From: a bacterium
GTDB lineage: Bacteria; Bacillota_I; Bacilli_A; Mycoplasmatales; Mycoplasmoidaceae
DNA length: 24,603 nt
Assembly: GCA_017633195.1 (NCBI GenBank)
Contig: JAGBPV010000058.1
Coordinates: 1-24,603 of the forward strand
Reading direction: 5' to 3'
Part shown: positions 10,454 to 19,980 of the stretch, in pieces
Layout of the letters: each line of letters starts with the position of its first letter
Position numbering within the stretch: the stretch's first letter is position 1
The notes under the pieces: generated by a model
Told to the model about the DNA's origin: nothing
Database searches by the model: none
Seen by the model: the letters and a program-made list of their open reading frames with translations, nothing else
Position numbers and translations under genes: made by a program

Positions 10454-11258
10454 AAATCTTATAAATGTTTATAAATTGTTCATAATTTAATTCTTGTGCT
10501 CTTACTGTGCTTTTAAGATCTAAATTAAGATATTTAAAAATTAAGTCAATGATATCTTTATTGCAAAATTGTTTTAAGTTATTAAATAAAGTTTTTCTTC
10601 TATTTAAAAAACACTTATCAAGAAATGTTCAATAAGCCTTTTTATTTAATTCAATTTCTTTATTTTTTTTAAATAAATAAATTAGTGAAGAAGTAACTTT
10701 GGGTTTAGGAAAAAAAGCATTATTACTTACATCAAATAAATTTTTCATGTCCAAAAAAGTTTGGCAATAAATACTAAAAGCAGCATATTTTTTATCATTA
10801 ATTTTGGCACAAATTCTAGTTGCAACTTCTTTTTGCATTAAAAATAATGCTTGATTACAATTTCATTCTTCAATGAATTTTTGAATCATTTGTGTTGTAA
10901 TTGCATATGGAGTGTTGCTAAAGATTAATTTCACATTCTTTAAATAATCATTTAAATTAAGTTTTAAACAATCTCCATATACAACTTTAAAATTATCTAA
11001 ATGTAAGTTATTTAAATAGTTTATTAATTCTTCATCTAATTCAATTGCAATTACATGATTAGTGTTAATCATTTTTTTAGTAATTGCACCAATTCCAGGA
11101 CCTATTTCTAAAATAAAATCATCAAGCAAAACAAAAGAACGAATAGTTTTAATAATTCGTTCTTTTATAGTATTATCTATTAAAAAATTTTGACCTAATT
11201 GTTTAGAAAAATTGAAGTTATTTATAAAGTCATTTTCATTAATAAATTTATTATTCAT
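10437..11258 (-). CDS. ksgA: 16S rRNA (adenine1518-N6/adenine1519-N6)-dimethyltransferase
   Basis: Dimethylates two adjacent adenines in the 3' hairpin of 16S rRNA late in 30S assembly, using S-adenosylmethionine. The 273-residue protein shows FSKQLGQNFLID near residues 17-28, the SAM-binding ILEIGPGIGAIT, the acidic IELDEEL after strand 2, GDCLKLN, and the catalytic SNTPYAITTQM (N-x-P-Y). Its C-terminal RNA-binding half includes PKPKVTSSLIYL. A UGA-encoded Trp falls in the helix after the catalytic motif (IEEWN). The ATG follows the yidC stop with no gap (TAAATG), and its own stop lies 17 bases inside ispE, so yidC, ksgA, ispE and the HD gene look like one coupled run. Confidence 0.5.
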
Positions 11259-12416
11259 TTAGAAATTTAATCCTAATTTCTTTCTCTTTGTTTCATCTGA
11301 GTGTTGAGTATGTCTTCTATTCATAATAACTTTATGAATAACAACTGCTTGAATAATTGAAAATATTGCATTAATTACTCAATAAACAGCAACCCCTGCA
11401 GGTAAGAAAATTGCAAAGATAACAGATATTACTGGTAATCCTCAAGTCATTACAGTTTGAAAATTATTTGGTTTTTTATTAGCAGTAATTTCAGCTAATA
11501 TAACTTTCTTATTATAATTTTGTCGTTTTCGTTTCTTTGTTAAAATTTGTGGAAGAATTTGAGAAACAATCATAATTGGAATAACAATAAACAATAAGAT
11601 TAAATATAATCATCCATTTTCAGTAAAATATTGGAAGATTTGATTATATGGAGAATCAGACAAATTCCATATATTAAATAAAACTGTATATTTAAACGGC
11701 CTTAGAATTGTAACTACACGATAAATAATCAAGAATACAGGTAATGTTATTACTACTTGTTCAAGCATTACTGTTTGACGAACATTATTTTTCTTATATA
11801 CTTGCTGAATCTCTTGTTGCTGCATCTGCTTAGACTGTTGATCTCTAGCACCTTTATACTTCTCTTTAATTGCTGTAATTTGAGCATTTAATTCTTGCAT
11901 TTTTTCAGTCATTACAGCACTTCTTATAGAAACAACAATTGAAATAGTTCTAATGATTGCTAAAAGAATAATAATAGCTAATAAAGCATTTAATCCGCCT
12001 CAAGCACTTCTAATGTCTCACATAATAAGAATTACAAGTGCACAACCAGGATAAACAAAATATCCATAAAAAGGACCATAAGCATTCGTTCACTGTCCTA
12101 ATACAAATCCAGTGTATGTTCCGGTTCCTAAATATTCTACGTGATATTGATAACTACCAGCTCCAGTATATGTATATGGTAGACCAAATTCAAAACCTTG
12201 ACCAATGTTAGTTGATTCAAGAACACTTGGTTCAGAATATAAAGAAACACATCCTCATAATCCAAGAACAATTAAGAATAAAAAAATTGCTAATTTAGTA
12301 AAACGTCAAACCAACTTACTAATTTTTTTAGCAAGTATCACACTCTTATTTTTTCCTTTAGCATCAGATCAAAAGGCTGAGACTATAGCATTTTCAACAT
12401 TTTTATTTCGTTGCAT
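11259..12416 (-). CDS. yidC: Membrane protein insertase YidC/Oxa1 family
   Basis: Inserts and folds membrane proteins, alone or with SecYEG. The 385-residue protein has an N-terminal helix at about residues 38-56 ending in LGLWGC, a lipobox-like Cys as in other Gram-positive YidC proteins; a Gly/Tyr-rich external segment; a helix near 120-155; a basic cytoplasmic hairpin with EKMQELNAQITAIKEKYKG; the conserved VMLEQVVITLPVFLIIYRV helix; and two more helices ending in LPAGVAVYWVINAIFSIIQ and a basic tail. The start ATG at 12416 lies 15 bases after the rnpA stop. There is no clear ribosome-binding site. Order rpmH-rnpA-yidC next to dnaA is a classic bacterial origin-region arrangement. Confidence 0.5.
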
Positions 12417-12431
12417 TACTTATTTTAATAA

Positions 12432-12767
12432 TTATATTAATTTTTTAATATGGAGCAATTTAATTGTTTCATTTAATAAGAAATTATACTTTTTAGTATC
12501 ATATTCACTTCTAATAATAAATACAATGTCAAAACTATTATTTAAAGTTATTTTATGAGTATAAAATCAACTTTTAATTTGTCTTCTAATTAAATTTCTT
12601 ATTACAGCTGACTTATTAATTTTCTTGCTTACTGAAATACCCAATCTGGTTTTATTTATATTATTTTTATTAATAAAAATAATAAATGATTTTGTATTAA
12701 TTTTTATCCCTGTTTTTATACAAGAACTAAAATCATCATTTTTACATAAACGAGTAAGTTGAAACAT
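12432..12767 (-). CDS. rnpA: Ribonuclease P protein component
   Basis: Basic protein that partners the catalytic RNase P RNA in trimming the 5' leader of precursor tRNAs. The 111-residue protein begins MFQLTRLCKNDDFSSCIK and carries the diagnostic RNA-binding RLGISVSKKINKSAVIRNL with the IRRQIK continuation. A UGA Trp follows at once (IKSWFYTH), and the frame continues with FDIVFIIRSEYDTKKYNF, a good match to the last strand and helix of the fold. The ATG lies 3 bases after the rpmH stop, with a second in-frame stop codon between (TAATAAATG). No ribosome-binding site is visible, so translation probably depends on rpmH. Confidence 0.5.
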
Positions 12768-12770
12768 TTA

Positions 12771-12917
12771 TTATTTTTCATCTGAAACTGTTAATTTATG
12801 TCTACCTTTTAGTCTTCTTCTTGCAATCACATTTCTTCCATTATGTGTGCTCATTCTTTGTCTAAATCCATGTACTTTAGCACGTTTTCTTTTTTTAGGC
12901 TGATATGTTCTTTTCAT
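12771..12917 (-). CDS. rpmH: 50S ribosomal protein L34
   Basis: Small, highly basic large-subunit protein of 48 residues. It starts [20 protein letters not shown] and continues with [20 protein letters not shown], a textbook L34; the C-terminal LTVSDEK is a slight extension beyond the usual end. The ribosome-binding site is GAAGG, about 10 bases before the ATG. It is the first gene of the leftward unit and is read from the promoter gap shared with dnaA. Confidence 0.5.
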   Translation of the reverse strand: MKRTYQPKKRKRAKVHGFRQRMSTHNGRNVIARRRLKGRHKLTVSDEK

Positions 12918-12981
12918 AATAATAAAACCTTCTATATTACAAAATATAAAATATATTAATAATTATTATAATATCAATTTT
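12918..12981. promoter_or_regulatory. Divergent rpmH/dnaA promoter gap at the strand switch
   Basis: These 64 bases are the only place where transcription diverges in the window, and probably mark the replication-origin region. The gap is nearly pure A/T. The self-complementary 8-mer ATTATAAT at 12965-12972 supplies a TATAAT -10 on both strands: plus strand 12967-12972 toward dnaA, minus strand 12965-12970 toward rpmH. Expected start sites are about 12979 for dnaA, almost at its ATG, and about 12958 for rpmH, giving a 40-base leader. No -35 is convincing and no DnaA box is present. Confidence 0.5.
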
Positions 12982-14238
12982 ATGCAAAAACAAGACCAAA
13001 ATATTTCAGAACAAAATTCAAATTGAATAAAAACAATCAAAAAACTACATTTTTTAATAAAACCTAGTAGTTTGTTTTTTGCTGTAATTTCTCACTCTTT
13101 TTTGCTAAAAAAAAATCAACATACTTTATTTGTTGTTAGTGATAATGAAACTATTAAAGAAATTTTAATTCAATATCAAGAAAATATTATTCATGAATTC
13201 AATAAATTATTTAATGAAAATATTTCTACTTTAATTGTTCAAACTAGAAATGAAGAACACGAAATTATTAAGAAAGATGAAATCATATCTAATTTTAAAA
13301 AAGAAGAACAAAATGAAAATGAATTTGATTGAAAATATTTTTTTAATGATAAAGCAATTTCACAAATAATAAATTTTATTAATAATAATGATATTAAACT
13401 CTTATTAATAACAGGAGAAACAAATTCTGGAAAAAGCTTCTTATTAGAAAGAATCTTGGAATATTTAAGAAGAAATAATAAGACTGCAAATCAATATGAT
13501 CTTTCTTCTTTTAATTTTTTAGTAGATGATACTAAAAAAGAAAATAATGCTTTTTTTCTAATTGATAATATTGAAGAATTAAGTGATAAAAAAACAAAAA
13601 ATCTTATTTATTCAATAAGTTTGAACAATAATAAATTTATTGCAACGTTCAAAAATATTTCTACAACTTTTATTCAAAATTTAAGAATTAATCAAATTAA
13701 TTATATTTCTATTAACTTATTAACTATTAATAAAGCAACTGTTGATAAAATCTTAAAACAAAAAATTAAATTCACTATTTATCCTGATGCTTATGATATT
13801 TTGTTAAATTATTTGTTCACAAATCCAAAAGATATCGACAATTTGTTAAGAGCTATAAATCTATTTTATGAACAAAATAATAACAAAATTGTCTATAAAA
13901 AAGATATCGACAATGTTTTAAAATCACTAAATATAGACATATCAACAAAAAATGTCGATAAGTCTATAAATAAAATTTTGTCTTATCTTAATATAACTTA
14001 TAAAGAATTAATAGGAACTTGTAGAGAAAGAAAATATGTTATTGCTCGTAGTTTGGTAGCATATTATTTAAAAAACACATATGATTATACGTTTGAGCAT
14101 ATTTCTGTAATTTTAAACAAGAAATCACATTCAACAATTATTAACTTAATAAGATACTATAAAAATAAACTTATGAACAATTTAGAAATAAAGAAAATAA
14201 TAAATATATTAAATATAGATAATAATATAAATATATAA
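12982..14238 (+). CDS. dnaA: Chromosomal replication initiator DnaA, highly divergent
   Basis: Initiator that binds and melts the origin. Assigned from its place between rpmH and dnaN, its 418-residue length, and a degenerate but recognisable layout: small domain I (about 1-85), an acidic linker (about 95-118), an AAA+ domain with P-loop GETNSGKS (residues 145-152) and FFLIDNIEEL (D195, N196) where DnaA normally has a pair of Asp, then a DNA-binding domain IV with RERKYVIARSLVAYYL (349-363) and NKKSHSTIINL (379-389) in place of the usual GGRDHTTV. The sensor-1 SSD motif reads TFKN and the arginine-finger region is not clear. The start ATG has no ribosome-binding site, and the likely -10 ends only 9 bases upstream, so the mRNA may be leaderless. 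The start could also lie slightly downstream, but the next Met is far inside the protein. Confidence 0.5.
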
Positions 14239-14266
14239 ATAATAAGATAGTAAATAAATTTAATTT
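14239..14266. other. Short AT-only spacer between dnaA and dnaN
   Basis: A 28-base gap, continuing an almost uninterrupted A/T run from about 14196 in the end of dnaA. This spacer is the classic site of oriC or of its unwinding element in related bacteria. It includes TAGTAAATAAAT, vaguely like the trinucleotide repeats that DnaA grips on single strands, but there is no DnaA box or G-rich block beside it, so origin function is only a guess. Confidence 0.5.
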
Positions 14267-15364
14267 ATGTTAATAAATAAAAAAGAATTAATAGTTGCAC
14301 TAAATAAAATTAATTCAATAAATTCTAATTTCGTTTATTTAGAATCAATTGAAAATAATTTATTTTTAAAAACATACAATAGTTATTCAAAAATCCAGTA
14401 CAAAATTTCTAATATCAAAAAAACTGACAACATTCAAGTTTTAATTAACTCTAAGATTCTTAATAGTTTAATTTCAAAAATTAATAGTACTTTGATTAAT
14501 TTAACTCAAGAACAAAATAATTTATTAATTGAAGTTGAAAATTCTAAATTTACTTTAAATGGAATTGATAAAAATGAATTCAGTTTATTTAACTTAGAAG
14601 TTAATGATTCTTGGAATCAAACTGATATTACTTTAAATGATTTATTGTTAATTGCAAAATATGTGATTAGTTATTCTGTTGAAGAAAATGGTGAAAATAC
14701 AAAACTTGTAAATGTAAATTGTATTAATATATTAAATTCAAATGATTTTTTGCAAGCATTTGCAACTGACTTAAAAAGATTAGTAATTTTGAAATTAAAA
14801 AATAATAAGAAAAATCTTAATAAGGTTAATTTTTTAATTTATAGTAAAACTTTTAATCAATTATTAAAATGTTTAAACAATAATGAAAATATCAAAATTT
14901 TTAATAGTGATAATAATTTATTAATACAAACAGATTCATATTTATTACAAATTAATTTAATTAATCTGAATTTTCCAAATCTTACAAATATAGCAGTTGA
15001 TCAAAATAAGAATATTTGTGAAATTAATAATGAAGAGTTAATTCAAAAATTAGAAAGAGGAAGTGTTTTATCTAGTAATTTGAATTCTGCATTAGCTTAT
15101 TTTTCTTTTAAAAACAATGAAATTATTTTGTCATTCAAAAACAGTGAACAAGGATATGCTTGTGAAATTTTAAAATTTAATCATATTAGTGGACAAATGC
15201 CAAATTTTTCAATTAATGTTGGTTATTTAATTAATGCTTTAAAGAACATTTCTAATCCAAGAGTAAAATTTTCAATTCAAGACAACCTTTCTCCGCTCTT
15301 TATTTATGATTTAAACAACGAAAATTTATTACAGGTCATATTACCTACAAAAAATATTTTCTAG
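14267..15364 (+). CDS. dnaN: DNA polymerase III beta sliding clamp
   Basis: Ring-shaped clamp that tethers PolC to DNA. The 365-residue length fits three clamp domains of about 120 residues. Recognisable pieces are the N-terminal INKKELIVALNKIN, NSKFTLNGIDKNEF in domain I, FATDLKRLVILKLK in domain II, FPNLTNIAVDQN where the family has FPDxxRLIP, and a C-terminal LLQVILPTKNIF corresponding to the family's LILP ending. Overall similarity to model clamps looks low, but the order dnaA-dnaN is decisive. Weak translation signals precede the ATG. It ends in UAG, and a 92-base gap with a promoter for gyrB follows. Confidence 0.5.
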   Translation: MLINKKELIVALNKINSINSNFVYLESIENNLFLKTYNSYSKIQYKISNIKKTDNIQVLINSKILNSLISKINSTLINLTQEQNNLLIEVENSKFTLNGIDKNEFSLFNLEVNDSWNQTDITLNDLLLIAKYVISYSVEENGENTKLVNVNCINILNSNDFLQAFATDLKRLVILKLKNNKKNLNKVNFLIYSKTFNQLLKCLNNNENIKIFNSDNNLLIQTDSYLLQINLINLNFPNLTNIAVDQNKNICEINNEELIQKLERGSVLSSNLNSALAYFSFKNNEIILSFKNSEQGYACEILKFNHISGQMPNFSINVGYLINALKNISNPRVKFSIQDNLSPLFIYDLNNENLLQVILPTKNIF

Positions 15365-15397
15365 CCTTTAAATATCCTTAAAATGAAAAATTTTAAA

Positions 15398-15419
15398 TAT
15401 AATATATAAATATATTATA
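15398..15419. repeat. Perfect 22-bp dyad overlapping the gyrB promoter
   Basis: Arms TATAATATAT and ATATATTATA, separated by AA, form a perfect inverted repeat of 10 bp per arm. Its right arm overlaps the TATAAT -10 of gyrB at 15416-15421, and its left arm also contains a TATAAT. It has no G or C and no following T-run, so it is a poor terminator candidate; an operator, a supercoiling-sensitive cruciform or chance in AT-rich DNA are the alternatives. Confidence 0.5.
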
Positions 15420-15421
15420 AT
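15416..15421 (+). promoter_or_regulatory. -10 element of the gyrB-gyrA unit
   Basis: TATAATG, 35 bases before the gyrB ATG, would give a leader of about 28 bases containing the AGAGGT ribosome-binding site at about 15446-15451. No strong -35 is visible; the AT-only stretch 15391-15397 is at roughly the right distance. Confidence 0.5.
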
Positions 15422-15456
15422 GTTTCTATATATATTTTTTTAATAGAGGTTCATTT

Positions 15457-17406
15457 ATGAGTGAAAATGAAACAAAAAAATCTGCATATGACGAACATTC
15501 TATTCGTATTCTAAAAGGTTTAGAAGCTGTAAGAGTAAGACCAGGGATGTATATTGGTTCTACTGGTTCAGATGGGCTTCATCATATGATTTATGAAATT
15601 GTTGATAATTCAATTGATGAAGCAATGGCCGGGTATGCTAAAAACATTACTGTAACTTTATTTAATGATGGGAGTGTTCAGGTTGAAGATGATGGAAGAG
15701 GCATTCCTGTTAAAGTCATGGAAGAAAACAAAAAATCTGCTCTTGAAACTGTCTTTACTGAGCTTCATGCTGGAGGTAAATTTGATAATAATTCTTATGC
15801 TATGAGTGGTGGACTTCATGGAGTTGGTGCAAGTGTTGTAAATGCTTTATCAACTTACTTGAAAGTTTGAGTAAAAAGAGATAATAAAGAATATTACATT
15901 GAATTTAAAGATGGTGGGATTCCTGCATGTCCAATTCAAGAACTTGGAATAGCAACAGGTACAGGAACAAGAGTTTTATTTTTTCCTGATTTTACAATTA
16001 TGGAAAATCTTCCATTTGAACACGACAAAATTGCTAATAGATTAAAACAATTAGCTTATTTGAATAAAGGAGTATGTATTACATTTATTGATGAAAATAT
16101 CAATTCAAAAGATACATGAATCTTTAATGGTGGAATATTAGAATATGTAGAGTTTTTAAATGATAATAGACAATGCCTAAATAAAGATATTATTTATGGT
16201 GAAAAAGAAACTTTAGATGAACATAATAAAAACAATATAAACAAAGTACGTGTTGAATTTGCAATGCAATATTGTACAGATTCAAGAATTTCATTTTATT
16301 CATTTTGTAATAATATAAACACCACTGAAGGTGGAACACATGAAGATGGTTTTAAATTTGCTTTAGTTAAAACCTTTACAAACTATAATAATGAACACAA
16401 AATTTATAAAAATGATAAAGAAGAAGTAAAGCTTATAAAAGATGATGTTCTAGAAGGATTAAGTGCAATTTTGTCAATTAAAGATTCAAATCCAATTTAT
16501 GAAGGACAAACTAAGAAAAAATTAGGTAATCCTGGAGTTAGACAAATTGTTAGTGAAATCGTTTGTGAAAAATTAGAAAAGTTTTTATTAGAACATCCAG
16601 AAGAAGCAAGAATGATTATTGAAAAAGTCTTTACTACTGCTTATGCAAGAATTAAAGGAGCACAAGCAAGAGAAGTTGCAAAAAGAAAAACTTTATTAGG
16701 TAATAATTCTTTACCAGGAAAACTTGCTGATTGTTCAACTTCTGATCCAACAATCTCTGAAATTTATTTAGTAGAAGGTGATTCAGCTGGTGGAAGTGCA
16801 AAATTAGGAAGAGATAGAGAATACCAAGCAATTTTACCTTTGAGAGGTAAGATAATGAATGTTGAAAAAGCAAGTAGAGAAAAGATTTTTGATAATGAAA
16901 TTATCAATAATTTAATAGTTGCTATTGGTACTGGAGTTGCTGAAGAATTTGATTTAAATAAATTAAGATACAACAAAATTATTATTATGACTGATGCTGA
17001 TGTTGATGGAGCACATATTCGCATTTTGCTATTAACTTTCTTATATAGATTTATGCGTCCATTAATTGAAAATGGTCATGTCTTTATTGCTCAACCACCT
17101 TTATATAAGATTGCAGCAAATAAAAGTATCAAGTATGTTTATACTGATCAAGAATTAGAAAATGTTAAACAAAATTTAATTAATTCACACTATTCAATTC
17201 AAAGATATAAAGGTTTAGGAGAAATGAATCCTGAACAATTATGAGAAACTACTATGGATCCAGAACATCGAGTAATGCTTAAAGTAAATATTGAAGATGG
17301 TGTAGAAGCAGATAGAATTTTTGCTTTATTGATGAGTGATGATGTCCCACCTAGAAGAGAATTTATTCAACAAAATGCTACATATGTAAAAAATATTGAT
17401 GCTTAA
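15457..17406 (+). CDS. gyrB: DNA gyrase subunit B
   Basis: ATPase and DNA-cleavage-metal subunit of gyrase, which introduces negative supercoils together with GyrA. The 649-residue protein has GHKL ATPase motifs [13 protein letters not shown] (E47, N51), EDDGRGIP (D79) and [15 protein letters not shown]; the transducer domain with [10 protein letters not shown] and the [10 protein letters not shown] loop; then the TOPRIM domain with [10 protein letters not shown] (E440) and DADVDGAH (D513, D515, D517), followed by the GyrB-type tail [20 protein letters not shown]. The Leu after GGSAK (the family usually has Gln in gyrase) is a minor variation; the rest of [13 protein letters not shown] is gyrase-like. 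It has an AGAGGT ribosome-binding site and is separated from gyrA by 18 bases. Confidence 0.5.
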
Positions 17407-17424
17407 TGTAAGGATTTTTTAATT

Positions 17425-19974
17425 ATGTCTAAACAAGAAGAAAAAGAAAAAAGTATTGAAGAAATTAAACAGAAATTAGCTTTGTCTCAAGTATCTGATA
17501 GAGAAATATCTAATGAAGTTAAACAATCATTCATGGAATATGCCATGAGTGTTATTGTTGCTAGAGCATTACCTGATGCTAGAGATGGATTTAAACCTGT
17601 TCATAGAAGAATTATTTATGCTGCACATGAACTTGGCATGAAATCTGATAAACCATATAAAAAATCAGCAAGATTAGTTGGTGAAGTTATTGGAAAATTT
17701 CACCCTCATGGTGATACAGCTGTTTATGAAACTGTAGTTAGAATGGCACAAGATTTTTCAATAAGATATCCATTGATTGATGGACATGGAAATTTTGGTT
17801 CAATTGATGGTGATGGTGCTGCTGCTATGAGATATACTGAAGTTCGTTTAGCAAAAATAGCTGAAGAATTTTTAAGAGATATTGATAAAGAAGTTGTAAC
17901 ATTTGTTGATAATTATGATGGCAGTGAACAAGAACCAGCAATTTTACCATCATTATTACCAAATTTATTGATGAATGGTAGTGTAGGAATTTCAGTAGGA
18001 ATGACTACATCAATTCCAACTCATAATTTAACTGAATTACTAGATGCTTCAATTGCTTTAATTAAAGATCCTTCATTAAATCCACTAGATTTAATGCAAT
18101 ATTTAAAAGGACCAGATTTTCCAACTGCTGCATACATTATTGGTGATCAAGGAATAAAAGACTACTTTACTACAGGTCATGGTTCTTTAACGATTAGATC
18201 AAAAATAGAAATTAAAGAAAAAGGCAATAAGACTTATTTGATTGTGAGTGAAATTCCTTATTTAATTAATAAAGCTAGTTTAGTTGAAGAAATTGCACAA
18301 TTAGTTCATGATAAAGAAATTGAAGGAATTTCTGATATTAAAGATGAATCTAATCGTGATGGAATCAGAATTCTTATTGAACTAAAAAAAGATGCAATTG
18401 CAGAAGTTGTTTTAAATCATTTATATAAAAAGACAAAACTGCAAACAAATTTTTCTGTTCACTTACTTTCTTTACACAATGGAAAACCAATTATTTTAAA
18501 CATTAAAGAAATTATTAATGTTTATAATGAATTTCAAATTTTAATTGTTAGAAAAAGATTACAATTTCAACTTAAAAAAGCTAGTGAAAGAGTCCATTAT
18601 TTAGAAGGATTAGAAATTGCTTTAGATCATTTAGATGCTGTAATTAATATCATTAGAAATGCTAATGATAAAGACAGTGCAGCACAAGAATTAATGAGCA
18701 ATTTTCACTTGAGTGAAATTCAAGCAAAAGCAATTCTTGAAATGAAATTACAATCTTTAACAGGTCTTGAAAAATCTAAAATTCTTGATGAATTAAAAGA
18801 ATTAAGAGCACTTGTTGTTGATTTAAAAGATAAATTATCTAGTGAAGAAAAAATCAAAAATATTGTGGTTGATCAAATGAATGAACTTAAAACTAAATAT
18901 GGTGATAAAAGAAAAACACAAATTCTTGCAAATGAAAGAGCAACAATTGATGATGAATCTTTAATTCCAGTAGAAGATGTGGTAGTTTCATTAAGTAAAA
19001 ATGGATATTTAAAACGTTTACCAATTGATACTTATAAACTTCAAAATCGTGGGGGTGTTGGTGTAATTGGTGTAAGTACTCATGCAGATGATGATATTAA
19101 AAAAATTATTTATACAAATACCCATGTTGATTTATTATTTTTTACTAATTTAGGTAAAGTTTATAAGATTAGGGTTCATCAACTTCCTGTTGGGTCAAGA
19201 ACTGCAAAAGGCATTCCTGCATTAAATTATATTCCTTTAGAAAAGAATGAAGTTGTTTTAGATTTATTACCAATTAAAGAATATAATGATGAACATTTCA
19301 TCTTGTTTGCTACAAAAAAAGGATTGATAAAAAGAACATCAATCCAAGAATTTGAATCAATTAGACAAAATGGTAAGATTGCAATTTCATTAAGAGAAGA
19401 TGATGAGTTATTAAGTGTCATTTTAACTAATGGTAATGATGAAATTATTTTAGCTTCTAGTGATGGGTATGCTGTAAGATTTGATGAATCAAAATTAAGA
19501 CCAACAGGTAGAGCAGCAAGTGGTGTAAAAGGAATTAATTTATCAGATAATGCATATTTAATATCTTGTGACAATACTGCTAATAAAACTGAAGTATTAT
19601 CAATCGGATCTAAAGGTTTTGGTAAATTATCTAGTTTAGATGATTATAGATTAACAAATAGGGGTGCAAAAGGTGTTAGAACTTTAAAAATAAATGATAA
19701 AACTGGTTCACTAGTTGCATCATTAGTTGTTAATTCAAATGAAGAATTATTAATTTTAACAAAACTTGGTAAGATTATAAGACTTGCATTAAATAAACTA
19801 AGAGTTATTGGAAGAAGTACTAGTGGAGTAAAGTTAATTAATCTAGATGAACATGATAAAGTAATTTCAGTAAGTGTAGTTGATGTTACTGAAAATAAAA
19901 TTGATGATATAAATAATGAAGAAAAAGAAGCAGTTTTAGAAGAAAATAATGAAACTAATAATATTCATGAATAA
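17425..19974 (+). CDS. gyrA: DNA gyrase subunit A
   Basis: DNA-breaking and rejoining subunit of gyrase. The 849-residue protein has the winged-helix region with [13 protein letters not shown] and [19 protein letters not shown], the active-site Tyr at Y137 in [10 protein letters not shown], the coiled tower with a long helical stretch, and a C-terminal beta-pinwheel formed by repeats such as [45 protein letters not shown] and [12 protein letters not shown]. The GyrA-box (family QRRGGKG) appears as QNRGGVGV, which identifies gyrase rather than topoisomerase IV only loosely; the neighbouring gyrB supports GyrA. The last 25 residues are an acidic, Asn-rich tail. A TAAGGA ribosome-binding site precedes the ATG. 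Confidence 0.5.
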   Translation: MSKQEEKEKSIEEIKQKLALSQVSDREISNEVKQSFMEYAMSVIVARALPDARDGFKPVHRRIIYAAHELGMKSDKPYKKSARLVGEVIGKFHPHGDTAVYETVVRMAQDFSIRYPLIDGHGNFGSIDGDGAAAMRYTEVRLAKIAEEFLRDIDKEVVTFVDNYDGSEQEPAILPSLLPNLLMNGSVGISVGMTTSIPTHNLTELLDASIALIKDPSLNPLDLMQYLKGPDFPTAAYIIGDQGIKDYFTTGHGSLTIRSKIEIKEKGNKTYLIVSEIPYLINKASLVEEIAQLVHDKEIEGISDIKDESNRDGIRILIELKKDAIAEVVLNHLYKKTKLQTNFSVHLLSLHNGKPIILNIKEIINVYNEFQILIVRKRLQFQLKKASERVHYLEGLEIALDHLDAVINIIRNANDKDSAAQELMSNFHLSEIQAKAILEMKLQSLTGLEKSKILDELKELRALVVDLKDKLSSEEKIKNIVVDQMNELKTKYGDKRKTQILANERATIDDESLIPVEDVVVSLSKNGYLKRLPIDTYKLQNRGGVGVIGVSTHADDDIKKIIYTNTHVDLLFFTNLGKVYKIRVHQLPVGSRTAKGIPALNYIPLEKNEVVLDLLPIKEYNDEHFILFATKKGLIKRTSIQEFESIRQNGKIAISLREDDELLSVILTNGNDEIILASSDGYAVRFDESKLRPTGRAASGVKGINLSDNAYLISCDNTANKTEVLSIGSKGFGKLSSLDDYRLTNRGAKGVRTLKINDKTGSLVASLVVNSNEELLILTKLGKIIRLALNKLRVIGRSTSGVKLINLDEHDKVISVSVVDVTENKIDDINNEEKEAVLEENNETNNIHE

Positions 19975-19980
19975 ACTTGT

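Noticed and set aside
12205..12558. Plus-strand open frame of 117 codons
   Set aside because: It lies antisense to the start of yidC and the end of rnpA, both of which have strong family motifs; no translation signal precedes it.
13813..13821. TTGTTCACA inside dnaA, a two-mismatch DnaA box
   Set aside because: Two mismatches and explained by coding sequence; no cluster around it.
13829..13915. AAAGATATCGACAAT occurring twice, about 70 bases apart, in dnaA
   Set aside because: Both copies encode KDIDN in the same frame; it looks like chance coding similarity, and no third copy was found.
16652..17024. Two minus-strand open frames inside gyrB
   Set aside because: Antisense shadows of the conserved TOPRIM region; composition is low-complexity Leu/Ile/Ser.
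19227..19574. Minus-strand open frame inside gyrA
   Set aside because: Antisense to the beta-pinwheel repeats of GyrA; no independent evidence.
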